A DNA stretch of 64,000 bases from JBAIYU01 sp036763085 (GCF_036763085.1 NZ_JBAIYU010000017.1:1-64000); one strand, 5' to 3'; counted from the first letter of the stretch, positions 9,262 through 19,226 are shown. The notes: generated by a model from the letters alone, not told the origin. Made by a program: numbers and translations.

Positions 9262-9573
9262 ATGTACGCAATTATTGAGACTGGCGGTAAACAATACCGT
9301 GTAACTGAAGGCGATGTTTTAACTATTGAAAAGCTAGAAGCTAACGAAGGCGAAACTGTTGAGTTTGCTCGTGTTCTTACAGTAGTAAAAGACGGTTCTG
9401 TAGTGCTTGGTAAACCTTTAGTAGAGGGTGCTAAAGTAACTGCAAAAGTAACTGCTCAAGGCAAAGGTAAAAAGATTTTGGTTTTCAAATACAAAGCAAA
9501 ATCCAACTACCGTAGACGCCAAGGTCATCGTCAACCGTTTACTAAAGTAGTAATCGAAAAAATTGAAGCTTAA
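9262..9573 (+). CDS. rplU: 50S ribosomal protein L21
   Basis: 103-residue 23S rRNA-binding protein of the large subunit. [14 protein letters not shown] at the start and [14 protein letters not shown] near the end are invariant L21 stretches. Of two adjacent ATG codons the second (9262) gives the standard N-terminus and better spacing from GGGAGGTG. First gene of rplU-prp-rpmA. Confidence 0.97.
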   Translation: MYAIIETGGKQYRVTEGDVLTIEKLEANEGETVEFARVLTVVKDGSVVLGKPLVEGAKVTAKVTAQGKGKKILVFKYKAKSNYRRRQGHRQPFTKVVIEKIEA

Positions 9574-9575
9574 TT

Positions 9576-9896
9576 ATGATTAAGGTAGCAATTTTTCGAA
9601 ACTCGGATGGCTTAATTGCAGCATTTAGTCTTAGCGGTCATGCAAATACAGCTCCGCACGGGCAAGATATAGTCTGCGCGGCAGTATCTGCATTAACCCA
9701 AACTGCAGTACTTGGCCTGGAAAAGCATTTGCAAATTCCAATCAGCCTTGATATTGCTAGTGGTAAGCTAGATGTTGAGCTTGATGTGCCTCCGAATGAG
9801 CTAACAGCTGCTATTTTAGAAACGATGTTGTTTGGATTATTGGAGATCGAAAAAATAAATCCACAAAATATCCGAATTTCGGAACACAGGAGGTGA
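9576..9896 (+). CDS. prp: Ribosomal-processing cysteine protease Prp
   Basis: Prp removes the N-terminal extension of ribosomal protein L27 in Firmicutes and related phyla. The catalytic pair is visible as His22 ([10 protein letters not shown]) and Cys34 ([10 protein letters not shown]). 106 aa, normal. It sits between rplU and rpmA as in Bacillus (ysxB), and the rpmA product next door carries the matching cleavable extension. Its stop codon overlaps the rpmA ribosome binding site. Confidence 0.92.
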   Translation: MIKVAIFRNSDGLIAAFSLSGHANTAPHGQDIVCAAVSALTQTAVLGLEKHLQIPISLDIASGKLDVELDVPPNELTAAILETMLFGLLEIEKINPQNIRISEHRR

Positions 9897-9903
9897 GATG
9901 AGT

Positions 9904-10191
9904 ATGTTCAAGTTTGATTTACAGTTATTCGCTACAAAAAAAGGTGTGGGTAGCTCCAGGAATGGTCGCGACAGCGAATCAAAACGCCTTGGTGTAAAGC
10001 GTCATGCTGGTGAAGTTGTTACCGCAGGCAGCATTTTAGTTCGCCAAAGAGGTACTCACTTCCATCCAGGTAAAAACGTTGGTATCGGTAAAGATGATAC
10101 CTTGTTCGCTAAAGTTGCTGGACGTGTTGCTTTTGAACGCAAAGGCCGCGACGACAGACAAATTAGTGTATATGAGATGGAAGCTATCTAA
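9904..10191 (+). CDS. rpmA: 50S ribosomal protein L27 with cleavable extension
   Basis: 95-residue protein reaching the peptidyl transferase centre. The N-terminus [14 protein letters not shown] is the Firmicutes-type pro-sequence, which Prp cuts after the LQLF segment to expose the ATKKG end. I start at ATG 9904, seven bases from AGGAGGTG. An ATG at 9898 would add two residues and lies too close to the ribosome site. The [18 protein letters not shown] core is diagnostic. Confidence 0.96.
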   Translation: MFKFDLQLFATKKGVGSSRNGRDSESKRLGVKRHAGEVVTAGSILVRQRGTHFHPGKNVGIGKDDTLFAKVAGRVAFERKGRDDRQISVYEMEAI

Positions 10192-10202
10192 AGCAATTAG
10201 AT

Positions 10203-10235
10203 TACCTGCGGCATCAGCCGCAGGTATTGTTTTTA
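10203..10235 (+). terminator. Terminator after rpmA
   Basis: ACCTGCGGC and GCCGCAGGT form a 9-bp stem with a short loop, followed by a T-rich run. Confidence 0.85.
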
Positions 10236-10271
10236 TTTACAGTAAGTTTTATGGAAAGAATATCAGATATC

Positions 10272-10328
10272 GGCAAAAGCTGGTATTAGATTGTTGTTAT
10301 TTCACAAATCTAGTACCAGCTTTTGTTA
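10272..10328 (+). terminator. Second long hairpin between rpmA and the spo0B-like gene
   Basis: CAAAAGCTGGTA-TAGATTTG-type arms (10273-10292 and about 10306-10326) pair over roughly 19 bp around a 13-base loop. It follows the rpmA terminator, so it may be a backup terminator or separate read-through from the sigma-H-type promoter immediately downstream. Confidence 0.5.
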
Positions 10329-10336
10329 CAAAATAA

Positions 10337-10364
10337 ACAGGAATTTTGTATGAATAAGGCGAAA
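10337..10364 (+). promoter_or_regulatory. Sigma-H-type promoter of the spo0B-like/obgE operon
   Basis: ACAGGAATT, a 12-base spacer and GGCGAAA match the sigma-H consensus except for the last base. About 40 bases before the spo0B-like start. Confidence 0.55.
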
Positions 10365-10402
10365 CATACTTCGATGTGCCATAAAACGAGGAGTGAAGAT
10401 CA

Positions 10403-10639
10403 ATGACGATCGAATCGGCAAACAAAGAAGTATGTGACGAGTTAATCAGGCTACTTAGAGTTCAGCGCCATGATTTTATAAATCATATTCAGGTTGTTCA
10501 TGCTCTGCTGCAGCTGGGGCGGGTAGAAAAAGCGTTAAGATATATCGAAGATATAGCTAAAGATCCTAATATGATAACAGATCCGCTTAGAATGAAGGTT
10601 TGCCCAGCAGATTGTCAACGTAAAGCTGTGCATGATTAA
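10403..10639 (+). CDS. Short Spo0B-like helical domain protein
   Basis: 78 aa, matching only the N-terminal dimerisation helices of Spo0B (SPOB_a-type), the phosphotransferase of the sporulation phosphorelay. The phospho-acceptor motif is present as RHDFINHIQVVHALLQLG, with His near residue 30. The C-terminal ATPase-like domain of Bacillus Spo0B (about 190 aa in total) is absent. It lies between rpmA and obgE exactly as spo0B does in Bacillus, which supports the homology. Whether it still transfers phosphate is unknown. Start: ATG after GAGGAGTGAAGATCA. Confidence 0.8.
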   Translation: MTIESANKEVCDELIRLLRVQRHDFINHIQVVHALLQLGRVEKALRYIEDIAKDPNMITDPLRMKVCPADCQRKAVHD

Positions 10640-11974
<1,335 letters not shown>

Positions 11975-11989
11975 GGAGCGATTTTTTTA

Positions 11990-12289
11990 GTGGAAAATGC
12001 TTTAACCGGAAAACAAAAACGTTTTTTAAGATCATTGGGCAGTACTATGGACCCAGTTGTACAGATTGGTAAAGCTGGAGTAATTGATTCAGTTATAAAC
12101 AGCACTCAAGAAGCTCTTGATGCACGGGAACTAATTAAGGTAAAAGTTTTGCAAAACAGTCCTCAAGAGCCTAGAGATGCTATCGCTGAATTAGCGGAGG
12201 CAACTGGGGCTGAGCTGGTTCAGGTTATTGGCCGTAATGGTCTCTTATTTAAACAAAACCCAGAGAAGTCTAAAATAGAACTGCCTTAG
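11990..12289 (+). CDS. yhbY: YhbY-family RNA-binding protein
   Basis: 99-residue CRM-domain protein that binds pre-50S particles. LTGKQKRFLRSLG at the start and VVQIGKAGVIDSVI are typical, and the GxxG-type loop appears as VIGRNGLLFKQ. The start codon is GTG at 11990, about nine bases after GGGAGCG. Position directly after obgE is common in Firmicutes. Confidence 0.9.
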   Translation: MENALTGKQKRFLRSLGSTMDPVVQIGKAGVIDSVINSTQEALDARELIKVKVLQNSPQEPRDAIAELAEATGAELVQVIGRNGLLFKQNPEKSKIELP

Positions 12290-12317
12290 GCGATGAGTGA
12301 AGTAATTGGAGGAGAAT

Positions 12318-13445
12318 ATGCTTACCAGAGAAAATATGGCTTCTGCCAAGCGATTTGTAGTTAAGGTAGGTACAAGTACTTTAACGCATCATACTGGAAA
12401 GCTTAATTTTTATCGGATTGAGAAGCTGATACGTGAGCTATCAGACTTAGCAAATCAGGGCAAAGAGATTATACTAGTTACTTCAGGTGCTGTAGGAGCG
12501 GGCGTAGATCGTCTTGGGCTAAAAGAGAAGCCCAAGACCATTCCAGAAAAACAAGCAGCAGCAGCAGTTGGTCAAGGCATATTAATGCATACATATGAAA
12601 AACTCTTTGCTGAGTATGGGCAAACTGTTGCCCAGGTTTTATTGACTCGTGAAGATTCAGTCAAGCATAAGCGGTATATAAATTCGCGAAATACCCTGCT
12701 CACGCTTTTAAAAATGGGCGTTATTCCGGTAATAAATGAAAATGATGCAGTTTCAGTAGATGAATTAAAAATTGGTGATAATGATACGCTATCGGCTATG
12801 GTTGCAACAATCGTCGACGCTGATTTATTGATAATTTTATCCGATGTTGAAGGTGTATACACTGAAAATCCGCAGAAGAATCCCGAAGCAAAGCTAATCT
12901 CGGTAATATCTGAAGTCACCCCTGAGGTCGAAGCTTTAGCAGGGGGGGCGGGATCGCTGCTTGGAACAGGCGGTATGTTTACGAAAATGCAGGCCGCTAA
13001 AATTGCCGTAAACTCGGGCGTAACCATGGTTATTGCTTCAGGGGCGAGAGATGGTGTTGTAAGAGATATTTTGAGCGGAAGCGATATCGGCACAATTTTT
13101 CCATCTAAAGAATGCCATCTGCAGGTAAGAAAAAGTTGGCTAGCCTTTGGAGCTAGAATAGCTGGAGCTGTTACTGTTGATAAAGGCTGTGAGCAGGCAA
13201 TCTTAGATGGCGGTTCGAGCCTTCTAGCGGCTGGAATACTCTCCGTTGAAGGAGATTTTGAACATGGTAATACAATCCGTGTTTTAAATAAAGATGGTCG
13301 TGAATTTGCTAGGGGTTTGGCTAATTATACTTCGGATGAGATAAGAAAAATAAAAGGCCGCCACACTAATGATATAGTTCAAATTCTCGGGTCAAAATCG
13401 TATGATGAAGTAATTCATCGCGATAACTTAGTGCTAATGGCTTAG
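12318..13445 (+). CDS. proB: Glutamate 5-kinase
   Basis: First step of proline synthesis: ATP phosphorylates glutamate. 375 aa with an amino-acid kinase domain (VVKVGTSTLT; SGAVGAG; NENDAVS; GTGGMFTKMQAAKIA) and a C-terminal PUA domain (about 285-365). ATG at 12318 is chosen because GGAGGAG lies immediately upstream; a TTG further up would place it inside the gene. Followed by proA, whose product uses the unstable glutamyl phosphate. Confidence 0.95.
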   Translation: MLTRENMASAKRFVVKVGTSTLTHHTGKLNFYRIEKLIRELSDLANQGKEIILVTSGAVGAGVDRLGLKEKPKTIPEKQAAAAVGQGILMHTYEKLFAEYGQTVAQVLLTREDSVKHKRYINSRNTLLTLLKMGVIPVINENDAVSVDELKIGDNDTLSAMVATIVDADLLIILSDVEGVYTENPQKNPEAKLISVISEVTPEVEALAGGAGSLLGTGGMFTKMQAAKIAVNSGVTMVIASGARDGVVRDILSGSDIGTIFPSKECHLQVRKSWLAFGARIAGAVTVDKGCEQAILDGGSSLLAAGILSVEGDFEHGNTIRVLNKDGREFARGLANYTSDEIRKIKGRHTNDIVQILGSKSYDEVIHRDNLVLMA

Positions 13446-13473
13446 TGTACTCTTGGAGTGGGGAGGAATAAGT

Positions 13474-14727
13474 GTGAATTACAGTGTTGAGTTGGAAAAC
13501 AAAGGTAAAGAGGCAAAATTTGCAGCACGCAAGCTTGCGAATCTATCTGCTAATATAAAAAATAATGCACTTTTAAGTATGGCTGGCGCGTTAGAAACAG
13601 AATTTGCTGATATATTGAAAGCTAATGCTGAAGATATCGCAAATGGTAAAGAAAAAGGCTTATCCCAATCAATGCTCGACCGCCTGCTGTTAAATGAGCA
13701 GCGAATAAAGGATATGGCTGAAGGTTTGCGTCAAATTGCTGCACTGCCTGATCCAATCGGTGAAGGTTTGGGTTCACAGGTTAGACCTAATGGACTGACA
13801 ATATCCAAGGTAAGAGTACCGCTAGGAGTTATTGGAATCATTTATGAAGCAAGACCTAACGTAACAGTTGATGCGGCAGGTTTATGTCTTAAAGCAGGCA
13901 ATGCAGTTATCCTTAGAGGCGGATCTGAGGCTATTCACTCTAATCTCGCAATAATTTCAACCATAACTAAGGCCGCTTATTCTGCTGGCATTCCTGCAGG
14001 TTCAATACAATTTATTGAAACTACCGACCGACAGGCCGTAAATGCAATGCTAAAGCTTAATAAATACCTTGATGTTATCATTCCAAGAGGCGGAGCGGGG
14101 CTTATAAAAACAGTGGTCGAGAATAGCACTGTACCAGTCATCGAAACAGGCAGCGGTGTATGTCATACCTTTGTAGACCAAAGTGCTGATTTAGACATGG
14201 CTGAAGCTATTGCCATCAATGCAAAAGTGTCCCGTCCCTCAGTGTGTAACTCAATGGAAACACTGCTTGTTCATAGTTCGGTGGCTTCTGAGTTTTTGCC
14301 TCGTATGCTACAAAAATTCGTTGAGGCTGGCGTAGAATTGCGCGGATGTCCTAGGGCAGTAAGGCACAACCCTAATGTAAAGCCGGCTGTCGAGGAAGAT
14401 TGGGCAACAGAATATCATGATCTAATTCTTTCAGTCAAAGTAGTAAATGATATTGAAGAAGCAATAGACCATATTGATAAATATAGCACACGCCATTCCG
14501 AAGCAATTGTTACAAAGTGTTATGATAATGCACTTCGTTTCCAGCAAGGTGTCGATTCAGCAGCAGTATATGTTAATGCTTCGACTCGCTTTACTGACGG
14601 CTTTGAGTTCGGATTTGGTGCTGAAATCGGTATTAGCACGCAAAAATTACACACTCGCGGCCCAATGGGCTTACCAGAGCTAACAAGTATAAAATATATC
14701 ATAACAGGCAGCGGTCAGATAAGATAA
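13474..14727 (+). CDS. proA: Gamma-glutamyl phosphate reductase
   Basis: NADPH-dependent reduction of glutamyl-5-phosphate, second step of proline synthesis. 417 aa of the aldehyde dehydrogenase fold. The catalytic cysteine is in SRPSVCNSMETLLVH, and GGAEIGISTQKLHTRGPMGL-type residues close the C-terminus. The start is GTG at 13474 after GGGGAGG. Last gene of the operon, followed by a 21-bp inverted repeat. Confidence 0.95.
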   Translation: MNYSVELENKGKEAKFAARKLANLSANIKNNALLSMAGALETEFADILKANAEDIANGKEKGLSQSMLDRLLLNEQRIKDMAEGLRQIAALPDPIGEGLGSQVRPNGLTISKVRVPLGVIGIIYEARPNVTVDAAGLCLKAGNAVILRGGSEAIHSNLAIISTITKAAYSAGIPAGSIQFIETTDRQAVNAMLKLNKYLDVIIPRGGAGLIKTVVENSTVPVIETGSGVCHTFVDQSADLDMAEAIAINAKVSRPSVCNSMETLLVHSSVASEFLPRMLQKFVEAGVELRGCPRAVRHNPNVKPAVEEDWATEYHDLILSVKVVNDIEEAIDHIDKYSTRHSEAIVTKCYDNALRFQQGVDSAAVYVNASTRFTDGFEFGFGAEIGISTQKLHTRGPMGLPELTSIKYIITGSGQIR

Positions 14728-14736
14728 CATGAATTA

Positions 14737-14801
14737 GCGTAAATTAAAATAACTACCTTCATAGCCTTATCGGGTAAGATGGTAGTTATTTTAATTTACG
14801 C
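14737..14801 (+). terminator. 21-bp perfect inverted repeat after proA
   Basis: GCGTAAATTAAAATAACTACC (14737-14757) and its exact complement (14781-14801) flank a 23-base loop. There is no T tract after it, so it may act from either side or be a mobile repeat rather than a standard terminator. Confidence 0.55.
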
Positions 14802-14839
14802 GCGTTAATCAAACGAACTTTAGATTAGGGGCGTAATAT

Positions 14840-14986
14840 GTGAATAAAATTTCACAATATTTATGGGCAATAATAAATTACTATAAAACCGATAAAGCTA
14901 AACATGATTTATTTGATTATCTGAAGGCCATTATAATAATGATAGCTACAATGCTATTAATAAGATTAATGGTTGAGTTTCTTTGA
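14840..14986 (+). CDS. Small membrane protein, 48 aa
   Basis: GTG start after AGGGGCG. The first half is polar and aromatic (NKISQYLWAIINYYKTDKAK) and the second half is one membrane segment (AIIIMIATMLLIRLMVEFL). No family recognised. The ribosome site, clean stop and position between a hairpin and nadD make a real gene plausible. Confidence 0.45.
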   Translation: MNKISQYLWAIINYYKTDKAKHDLFDYLKAIIIMIATMLLIRLMVEFL

Positions 14987-15085
14987 TCTATAATAAAATG
15001 ACAATAAATAAAACTTGGACTTGTTATCTTGGTTGATTTTTACTATTATATAGTGATGTAAGAATATTTCGATAGGAGATTACTT

Positions 15086-15700
15086 ATGTCCGAAAATAAA
15101 CGGAAAATAGGTATAATGGGAGGAACGTTTGATCCCATTCATATTGGTCATCTTGTCACGGCAGAGGCAGTAAGGATTGAGTATTCTTTAGATAAAGTTA
15201 TATTTATACCTGCAGCTAATCCACCGCATAAACAGGATTTGCAGGTTACTCCGGCAATTCATCGATATATAATGACAGTAATGGCCACTTATTCTAATCC
15301 TTATTTCTTTGTATCTGACATTGAATTATCGAGGCCAGGATTATCTTATACCATTGATACATTAACGCACCTTATTAGTCAATTTGGAGAAAAGACCGAG
15401 TTTTATTTTATTACTGGTGCTGATGCAATTCAAGATTTGCCGACTTGGGAGCGAGTGCAAGAACTTTTGAATTTATGCCATTTCATAGCGGCAACACGGC
15501 CAGGATGCCTTAGTACTTTAGATAATATTATAAGATATTTCGGTCCGCAAGGCCGTCGCCGTATTCATCGCTTAGCCACACCTGAACTCGAAATATCATC
15601 AACGGATATTCGTGAAAGAGTGAAGAAGGGACGATCAATAAAATATATTGTACCGGAGAGTGTTGAAAACTATATTTTAAAAGAAGGCTTATACCGCTGA
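15086..15700 (+). CDS. nadD: Nicotinate-nucleotide adenylyltransferase
   Basis: Joins nicotinate mononucleotide and ATP to make deamido-NAD. 204 aa with the nucleotidyltransferase motif GGTFDPIHIGHL near the N-terminus and ISSTDIRERVKKG near the C-terminus. ATAGGAGATT precedes the ATG. The yqeK gene that usually accompanies nadD lies 0.5 kb downstream with an RRM gene between them. Confidence 0.95.
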   Translation: MSENKRKIGIMGGTFDPIHIGHLVTAEAVRIEYSLDKVIFIPAANPPHKQDLQVTPAIHRYIMTVMATYSNPYFFVSDIELSRPGLSYTIDTLTHLISQFGEKTEFYFITGADAIQDLPTWERVQELLNLCHFIAATRPGCLSTLDNIIRYFGPQGRRRIHRLATPELEISSTDIRERVKKGRSIKYIVPESVENYILKEGLYR

Positions 15701-15741
15701 TAAATAAAACTTTATAGTTCCAGATATAGGCAGGCATAAAA

Positions 15742-15786
15742 TCCGTGGATTCGCAGATAATGATAATGCAGTACAGAATCCATGGA
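15742..15786 (+). promoter_or_regulatory. Hairpin in the leader of the RRM gene
   Basis: TCCGTGGATTC (15742-15752) pairs with GAATCCATGGA (15776-15786), 11 bp with one G-T, about ten bases before the ribosome site of the RRM gene. It could be a target for autoregulation (inference). Confidence 0.35.
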
Positions 15787-15802
15787 AAGAGAGGTGATCT
15801 CG

Positions 15803-16054
15803 ATGGCAAAAACTCTCTACGTAGGCAACCTGCCGTGGTCAACAACTGATACTTCTTTAATTGAAGCTTTCAGTCCTTACGGCACAGTAATATCTTCAAG
15901 AATTATTACCGACAAAGAAACAGGTCGCTCCAGAGGTTTTGGCTTTGTTGAAGTTGAAGATGCAGACGCAGATAAAATGGTAGAAGCGATGCATGGTTCC
16001 GATTTTGGCGGGCGTCAAATTGTTGTAAATGAAGCAAAACCAAGACAAGGTTAA
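15803..16054 (+). CDS. RRM-domain RNA-binding protein
   Basis: 83 aa, a single RNA recognition motif. RNP2 is LYVGNLPW and RNP1 is RGFGFVEV. Similar stand-alone RRM proteins occur in cyanobacteria and Negativicutes, often linked to cold or mRNA handling; the target here is unknown. Start 15803 follows GAGAGGTGATCTCG. Its own terminator follows. Confidence 0.9.
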   Translation: MAKTLYVGNLPWSTTDTSLIEAFSPYGTVISSRIITDKETGRSRGFGFVEVEDADADKMVEAMHGSDFGGRQIVVNEAKPRQG

Positions 16055-16065
16055 TAATTTTTGAT

Positions 16066-16100
16066 AAAAATGCCTCCCTGTATGGGGAGGCTTTTATTTT
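16066..16100 (+). terminator. Terminator after the RRM gene
   Basis: GCCTCCC and GGGAGGC (16072-16091) around TGTATG, with A-rich and TTTTATTTT flanks. Confidence 0.88.
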
Positions 16101-16162
16101 GTCAAAATAAGTAGGAAGCTATAGATTGGCCTAGTAAGGTTTTCGCCTTTCCTTATCTTTTT

Positions 16163-16189
16163 GAAGGATATTGACAGATTTTGCCGAAA
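16163..16189 (+). promoter_or_regulatory. Sigma-H-type promoter upstream of yqeK
   Basis: GAAGGATAT, an 11-base spacer and GCCGAAA. Twenty-two bases before the yqeK ATG. Confidence 0.45.
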
Positions 16190-16210
16190 TTTAGTAAATG
16201 GGTGATTGAT

Positions 16211-16774
16211 ATGAATTTTGATCAAGCTATGAAAAAACTGGCTGAAAATTTATCTGAAAAACGGTTTAGACATTCTATTAATGTTAGTAATACAGCTGAA
16301 AATTTAGCGCTAGTTTATGGCTGTAACTCTGAACAAGCAAAACTCGCAGGATTGCTGCACGACTGTGCGCGAGAGTTAACCAGTAATCGCCTATTGTCAA
16401 CAGCTGAAGCTTTTGGTATATTGGTGGGAGATATTGAGCTCTCCCAGCCTGTGCTACTGCATGCGCCTATAGGAGCAAAGCTAGCTATGGCAGAGTATGC
16501 CGTAACAGATCCAGAGATAGTACAAGCTATTACAATGCATACGACCGGCGGCAGCAATATGTCTACGTTAGACAAGATATTATTTATTGCTGATATCATT
16601 GAACCTGGCCGCGATTTTCCTGGTGTAGATACATTGCGTACACTTGCTGAGGAAAACTTAGATAAGGCCTTATTAGCTGCCTATAATCAATCGATCAAAT
16701 TTCTTGTAGATCGTAATAGTATAATTCATCCTGATACAATTGCAGGAAGAAACGAGTTACTAAATAATAGATAA
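16211..16774 (+). CDS. yqeK: HD-domain hydrolase YqeK
   Basis: 187 aa. YqeK-family proteins are HD phosphohydrolases that symmetrically hydrolyse diadenosine tetraphosphate (Ap4A). The metal-binding HD pair is in LAGLLHDCARE, with further histidines in LLHAPIGAKLA and ITMHTTGG. I start at ATG 16211, after GGGTGATTGAT. An upstream TTG would overlap the promoter. Linked to nadD, LCP and rsfS as in many Firmicutes. Confidence 0.88.
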   Translation: MNFDQAMKKLAENLSEKRFRHSINVSNTAENLALVYGCNSEQAKLAGLLHDCARELTSNRLLSTAEAFGILVGDIELSQPVLLHAPIGAKLAMAEYAVTDPEIVQAITMHTTGGSNMSTLDKILFIADIIEPGRDFPGVDTLRTLAEENLDKALLAAYNQSIKFLVDRNSIIHPDTIAGRNELLNNR

Positions 16775-16835
16775 CCTAAAATTGAGTCATTTGCTTTTTT
16801 ATTAATGTTTTGCTCCTTAGAGAGGGGGAGGAAAA

Positions 16836-17807
16836 ATGCGAAATAAGCGACGGAAAATTCGCTGGTCAAGAGTATTTTTACTCCTGACATTATTTATGGC
16901 ATTTATTATATCGTTAGCGGGAGCGTCCTTTTATCTTTACACAAGCTATTTCCGTGCTCCAAAAAACACAAGTCCTATTGTAGCTGCTGAAAAACCAGCC
17001 GAGAAGTTTAACAAAAATATTAATATACTATTGCTTGGAGTGGATGATGGTGAGGCAGAGTCAAATGCAAAGCGCTCTGATACCATGATTCTTGCTAGTA
17101 TTAATCCTGAGAGCGGCGCGATAAACTTATTATCGATACCGCGTGATACACAGGTTGTAATCCCTGGCAAAAAGGGTTTTGATAAAATAACTCACGCTTA
17201 TTTTTATGGCGGACCGCAGCTGGCTGTACGTACTGTGGAAAACTTTCTTGATATACCGGTAAACTACTACGTTACTATCGACTGGAAAGCCTTTATAGAA
17301 GTGATTGACATACTTGGTGGAGTTGATTTATACGTTGAAAATAATATGGATTATGAAGATCCATATGCCGATTTAGAAATACACCTAACAAAAGGCTACC
17401 AGCATTTAAATGGTGAAAAGGCCGGACAATATGTGCGTTTTCGTCATGATGAGCTTGGAGATATCGGGCGAGTTCAACGACAGCAAAAATTCTTGAAAGC
17501 TCTCAGTGACGAGGCTTTTCAGGTTGGAACTATTGTCAAGCTCCCAGCGTTATCAAGTACAATTAGGCAATATGTAGCAACAGATATGTCAATGCTGGAC
17601 ATTATCAAACTGGTTAATAGTCTAAAAGGCTTCAAAAGCGGGGCGCTTAATGCCGAGATGCTTCCAGGGCAATTTGCTACAGTAGATGGCCTAAGCTATT
17701 GGGTACACGATAAAGAACAAACCAAGCAGCTGCTTGAAAAAATGTTTTCAAGTAGTGTTAAAAGAGTTGGTGGATCATATTCTAGTCAAAATACACTCAG
17801 CAATTAA
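16836..17807 (+). CDS. LytR-CpsA-Psr (LCP) family protein
   Basis: 323 aa: a basic N-terminus, one membrane segment (about 9-36), and an extracytoplasmic LCP domain with conserved stretches SDTMILASI, LLSIPRDTQV and RFRHDELGDIGRVQRQQ that bind polyprenyl diphosphate. LCP enzymes transfer glycopolymers to peptidoglycan. What a diderm Negativicute attaches is not clear. GAGGGGGAGG precedes the start. Confidence 0.9.
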   Translation: MRNKRRKIRWSRVFLLLTLFMAFIISLAGASFYLYTSYFRAPKNTSPIVAAEKPAEKFNKNINILLLGVDDGEAESNAKRSDTMILASINPESGAINLLSIPRDTQVVIPGKKGFDKITHAYFYGGPQLAVRTVENFLDIPVNYYVTIDWKAFIEVIDILGGVDLYVENNMDYEDPYADLEIHLTKGYQHLNGEKAGQYVRFRHDELGDIGRVQRQQKFLKALSDEAFQVGTIVKLPALSSTIRQYVATDMSMLDIIKLVNSLKGFKSGALNAEMLPGQFATVDGLSYWVHDKEQTKQLLEKMFSSSVKRVGGSYSSQNTLSN

Positions 17808-17815
17808 CTTTTTTG

Positions 17816-17853
17816 AGCTTTGCAATGTACAATTGCAAGGCTCTTTTTTATTG
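17816..17853 (+). terminator. Terminator after the LCP gene
   Basis: GAGCTTTGCAATG pairs with ATTGCAAGGCTC (one G-T), followed by TTTTTTA. Confidence 0.82.
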
Positions 17854-17867
17854 TTTTTAATAATTTT

Positions 17868-17894
17868 GCAGGAAACACGACAAATTAGAAGAAT
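17868..17894 (+). promoter_or_regulatory. Sigma-H-type promoter upstream of rsfS
   Basis: GCAGGAAAC, an 11-base spacer and GAAGAAT, matching RnAGGAwW(W) and RnnGAAT. Sixty bases before rsfS. Confidence 0.5.
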
Positions 17895-17953
17895 ATAATA
17901 CATTTGGAATGAAAATAATTAAATATGAAGACTTATAATCGCGGGAGGATACC

Positions 17954-18301
17954 ATGGATCAAATAAATCAAATACAGACAATGATAGCAGCTGCTGCAAG
18001 TGATAAAAAAGCCCAAGATATTGTTATACTAGACATGGACAAGGTTTCGTTGGTAGCAGATTATTTTGTAATCTGCAGTGCCAACTCAACAACTCAGGTT
18101 AAGGCAATATCAGACAATATAGAAGAAAAATTATCTGAGCAGGGAATACATGCTCTTCGTAGAGAAGGATACCGTGAAGGACGCTGGGTATTACTTGACT
18201 ACGGTTATTGTATTGCTCATATTTTCATCGAAGAAGATAGACGTTTCTATAACTTAGAGCGGCTTTGGGGCGACGCCAAATCTCATACTTACGAAAAATA
18301 G
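17954..18301 (+). CDS. rsfS: Ribosome silencing factor RsfS
   Basis: 115 aa. Binds L14 on the large subunit and blocks subunit joining under nutrient limitation. DYFVICSANSTTQVKAI and EGYREGRWVLLDYG are family hallmarks. CGGGAGGATACC lies before the ATG. Followed eleven bases on by the CvfB-like gene. Confidence 0.94.
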   Translation: MDQINQIQTMIAAAASDKKAQDIVILDMDKVSLVADYFVICSANSTTQVKAISDNIEEKLSEQGIHALRREGYREGRWVLLDYGYCIAHIFIEEDRRFYNLERLWGDAKSHTYEK

Positions 18302-18311
18302 GAGAAGATTT

Positions 18312-19190
18312 ATGAGTAATAATGAGAAACTTAAACCAAGCACAGTAGCTACGCTTAAGGTAGTACGTATTAGCGAACTAGGCGCGTTTTTAGATGCTGG
18401 TACTGGGAATACCTCAGATGATATACTTCTCCATAAAGTTCAGCAAGCGCATGATGTTGCTGTCGGGGATGAGGTAAAGGTATTTCTTTATTTAGACCCT
18501 AAAGGACGTTTGACAGCAAGTATGCGTGTTCCACTGATGAGGGAAGGGCAGATCGCCAGAGTTAAAGTTATAAATACAACCAAAGACGGTGCTTTCGTTG
18601 ATGTTGGCGCAGAGCGTGGTATTTTTATGCCGTTTGCTGGAATGCGTGGTGCGCTCAAGACAGGCGAAAAAGTATGGGCAAAACTTTATACAGATAAGTC
18701 TGGTCGTCTTGCTGTAACCATGGAGGTTGAGGACGAACTTAGACGTGCTTCAAAACCAGCCACAGACGCAAAGGTTGGAGATGTAGTAACAGGTACAATC
18801 TATAATTTTACTGACCAAGGGGCCTTTTTATTTACTAACGAGCGCTACATAGCTTTTATGCATACTGCAGAGATGATTGACCGTCCTAAAGTTGGCGAAG
18901 AAGTTACAGCTCGCATAACATACCTGCGTGAAGATGGACGTATTAATGTCTCCATGAGGCCAGTAAAAGAAGATGCTCTAGAGACCGATGCCCAAAAGAT
19001 TATGGAACTGCTTAAGAGCAGGGGCGGAAAAATGCCCTATAGCGATGATACTGCACCAGAGGTAATTAAAGAGAAGTTTAATATAAGTAAAGCGGCTTTT
19101 AAACGTGCGATTGGCAGGCTTATAAAGGAAGATGCAATTGAGCAAAAAGAAGGCTGGACATATCTAAAGGAAAAACTCACTGATCTTTAG
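18312..19190 (+). CDS. CvfB/YitL-like S1 RNA-binding protein
   Basis: 292 aa: three S1-like repeats (about 1-70, 70-145 and 150-215) and a C-terminal winged helix (about 225-290). The repeat starts are visible as GAFLDAGTG, GAFVDVGAERGIFMPF and GAFLFTNERYIAFMH. CvfB in staphylococci affects virulence and RNA binding; the substrate here is unknown. Its stop codon lies inside the terminator stem. Confidence 0.88.
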   Translation: MSNNEKLKPSTVATLKVVRISELGAFLDAGTGNTSDDILLHKVQQAHDVAVGDEVKVFLYLDPKGRLTASMRVPLMREGQIARVKVINTTKDGAFVDVGAERGIFMPFAGMRGALKTGEKVWAKLYTDKSGRLAVTMEVEDELRRASKPATDAKVGDVVTGTIYNFTDQGAFLFTNERYIAFMHTAEMIDRPKVGEEVTARITYLREDGRINVSMRPVKEDALETDAQKIMELLKSRGGKMPYSDDTAPEVIKEKFNISKAAFKRAIGRLIKEDAIEQKEGWTYLKEKLTDL

Positions 19191-19207
19191 TCAGTGAGTT
19201 TTTTTTG
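19171..19207 (+). terminator. Terminator overlapping the end of the CvfB-like gene
   Basis: AACTCACTGA (19174-) and TCAGTGAGTT pair, followed by TTTTTT. The stop codon is in the loop. Confidence 0.92.
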
Positions 19208-19226
19208 TGTTACTTGTCATTTTTAT

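Noticed and set aside
12572..13093. 173-residue open frame on the minus strand
   Set aside because: Lies wholly inside proB, has no ribosome site and has a Ser/Thr/Pro-rich composition typical of an antisense frame.
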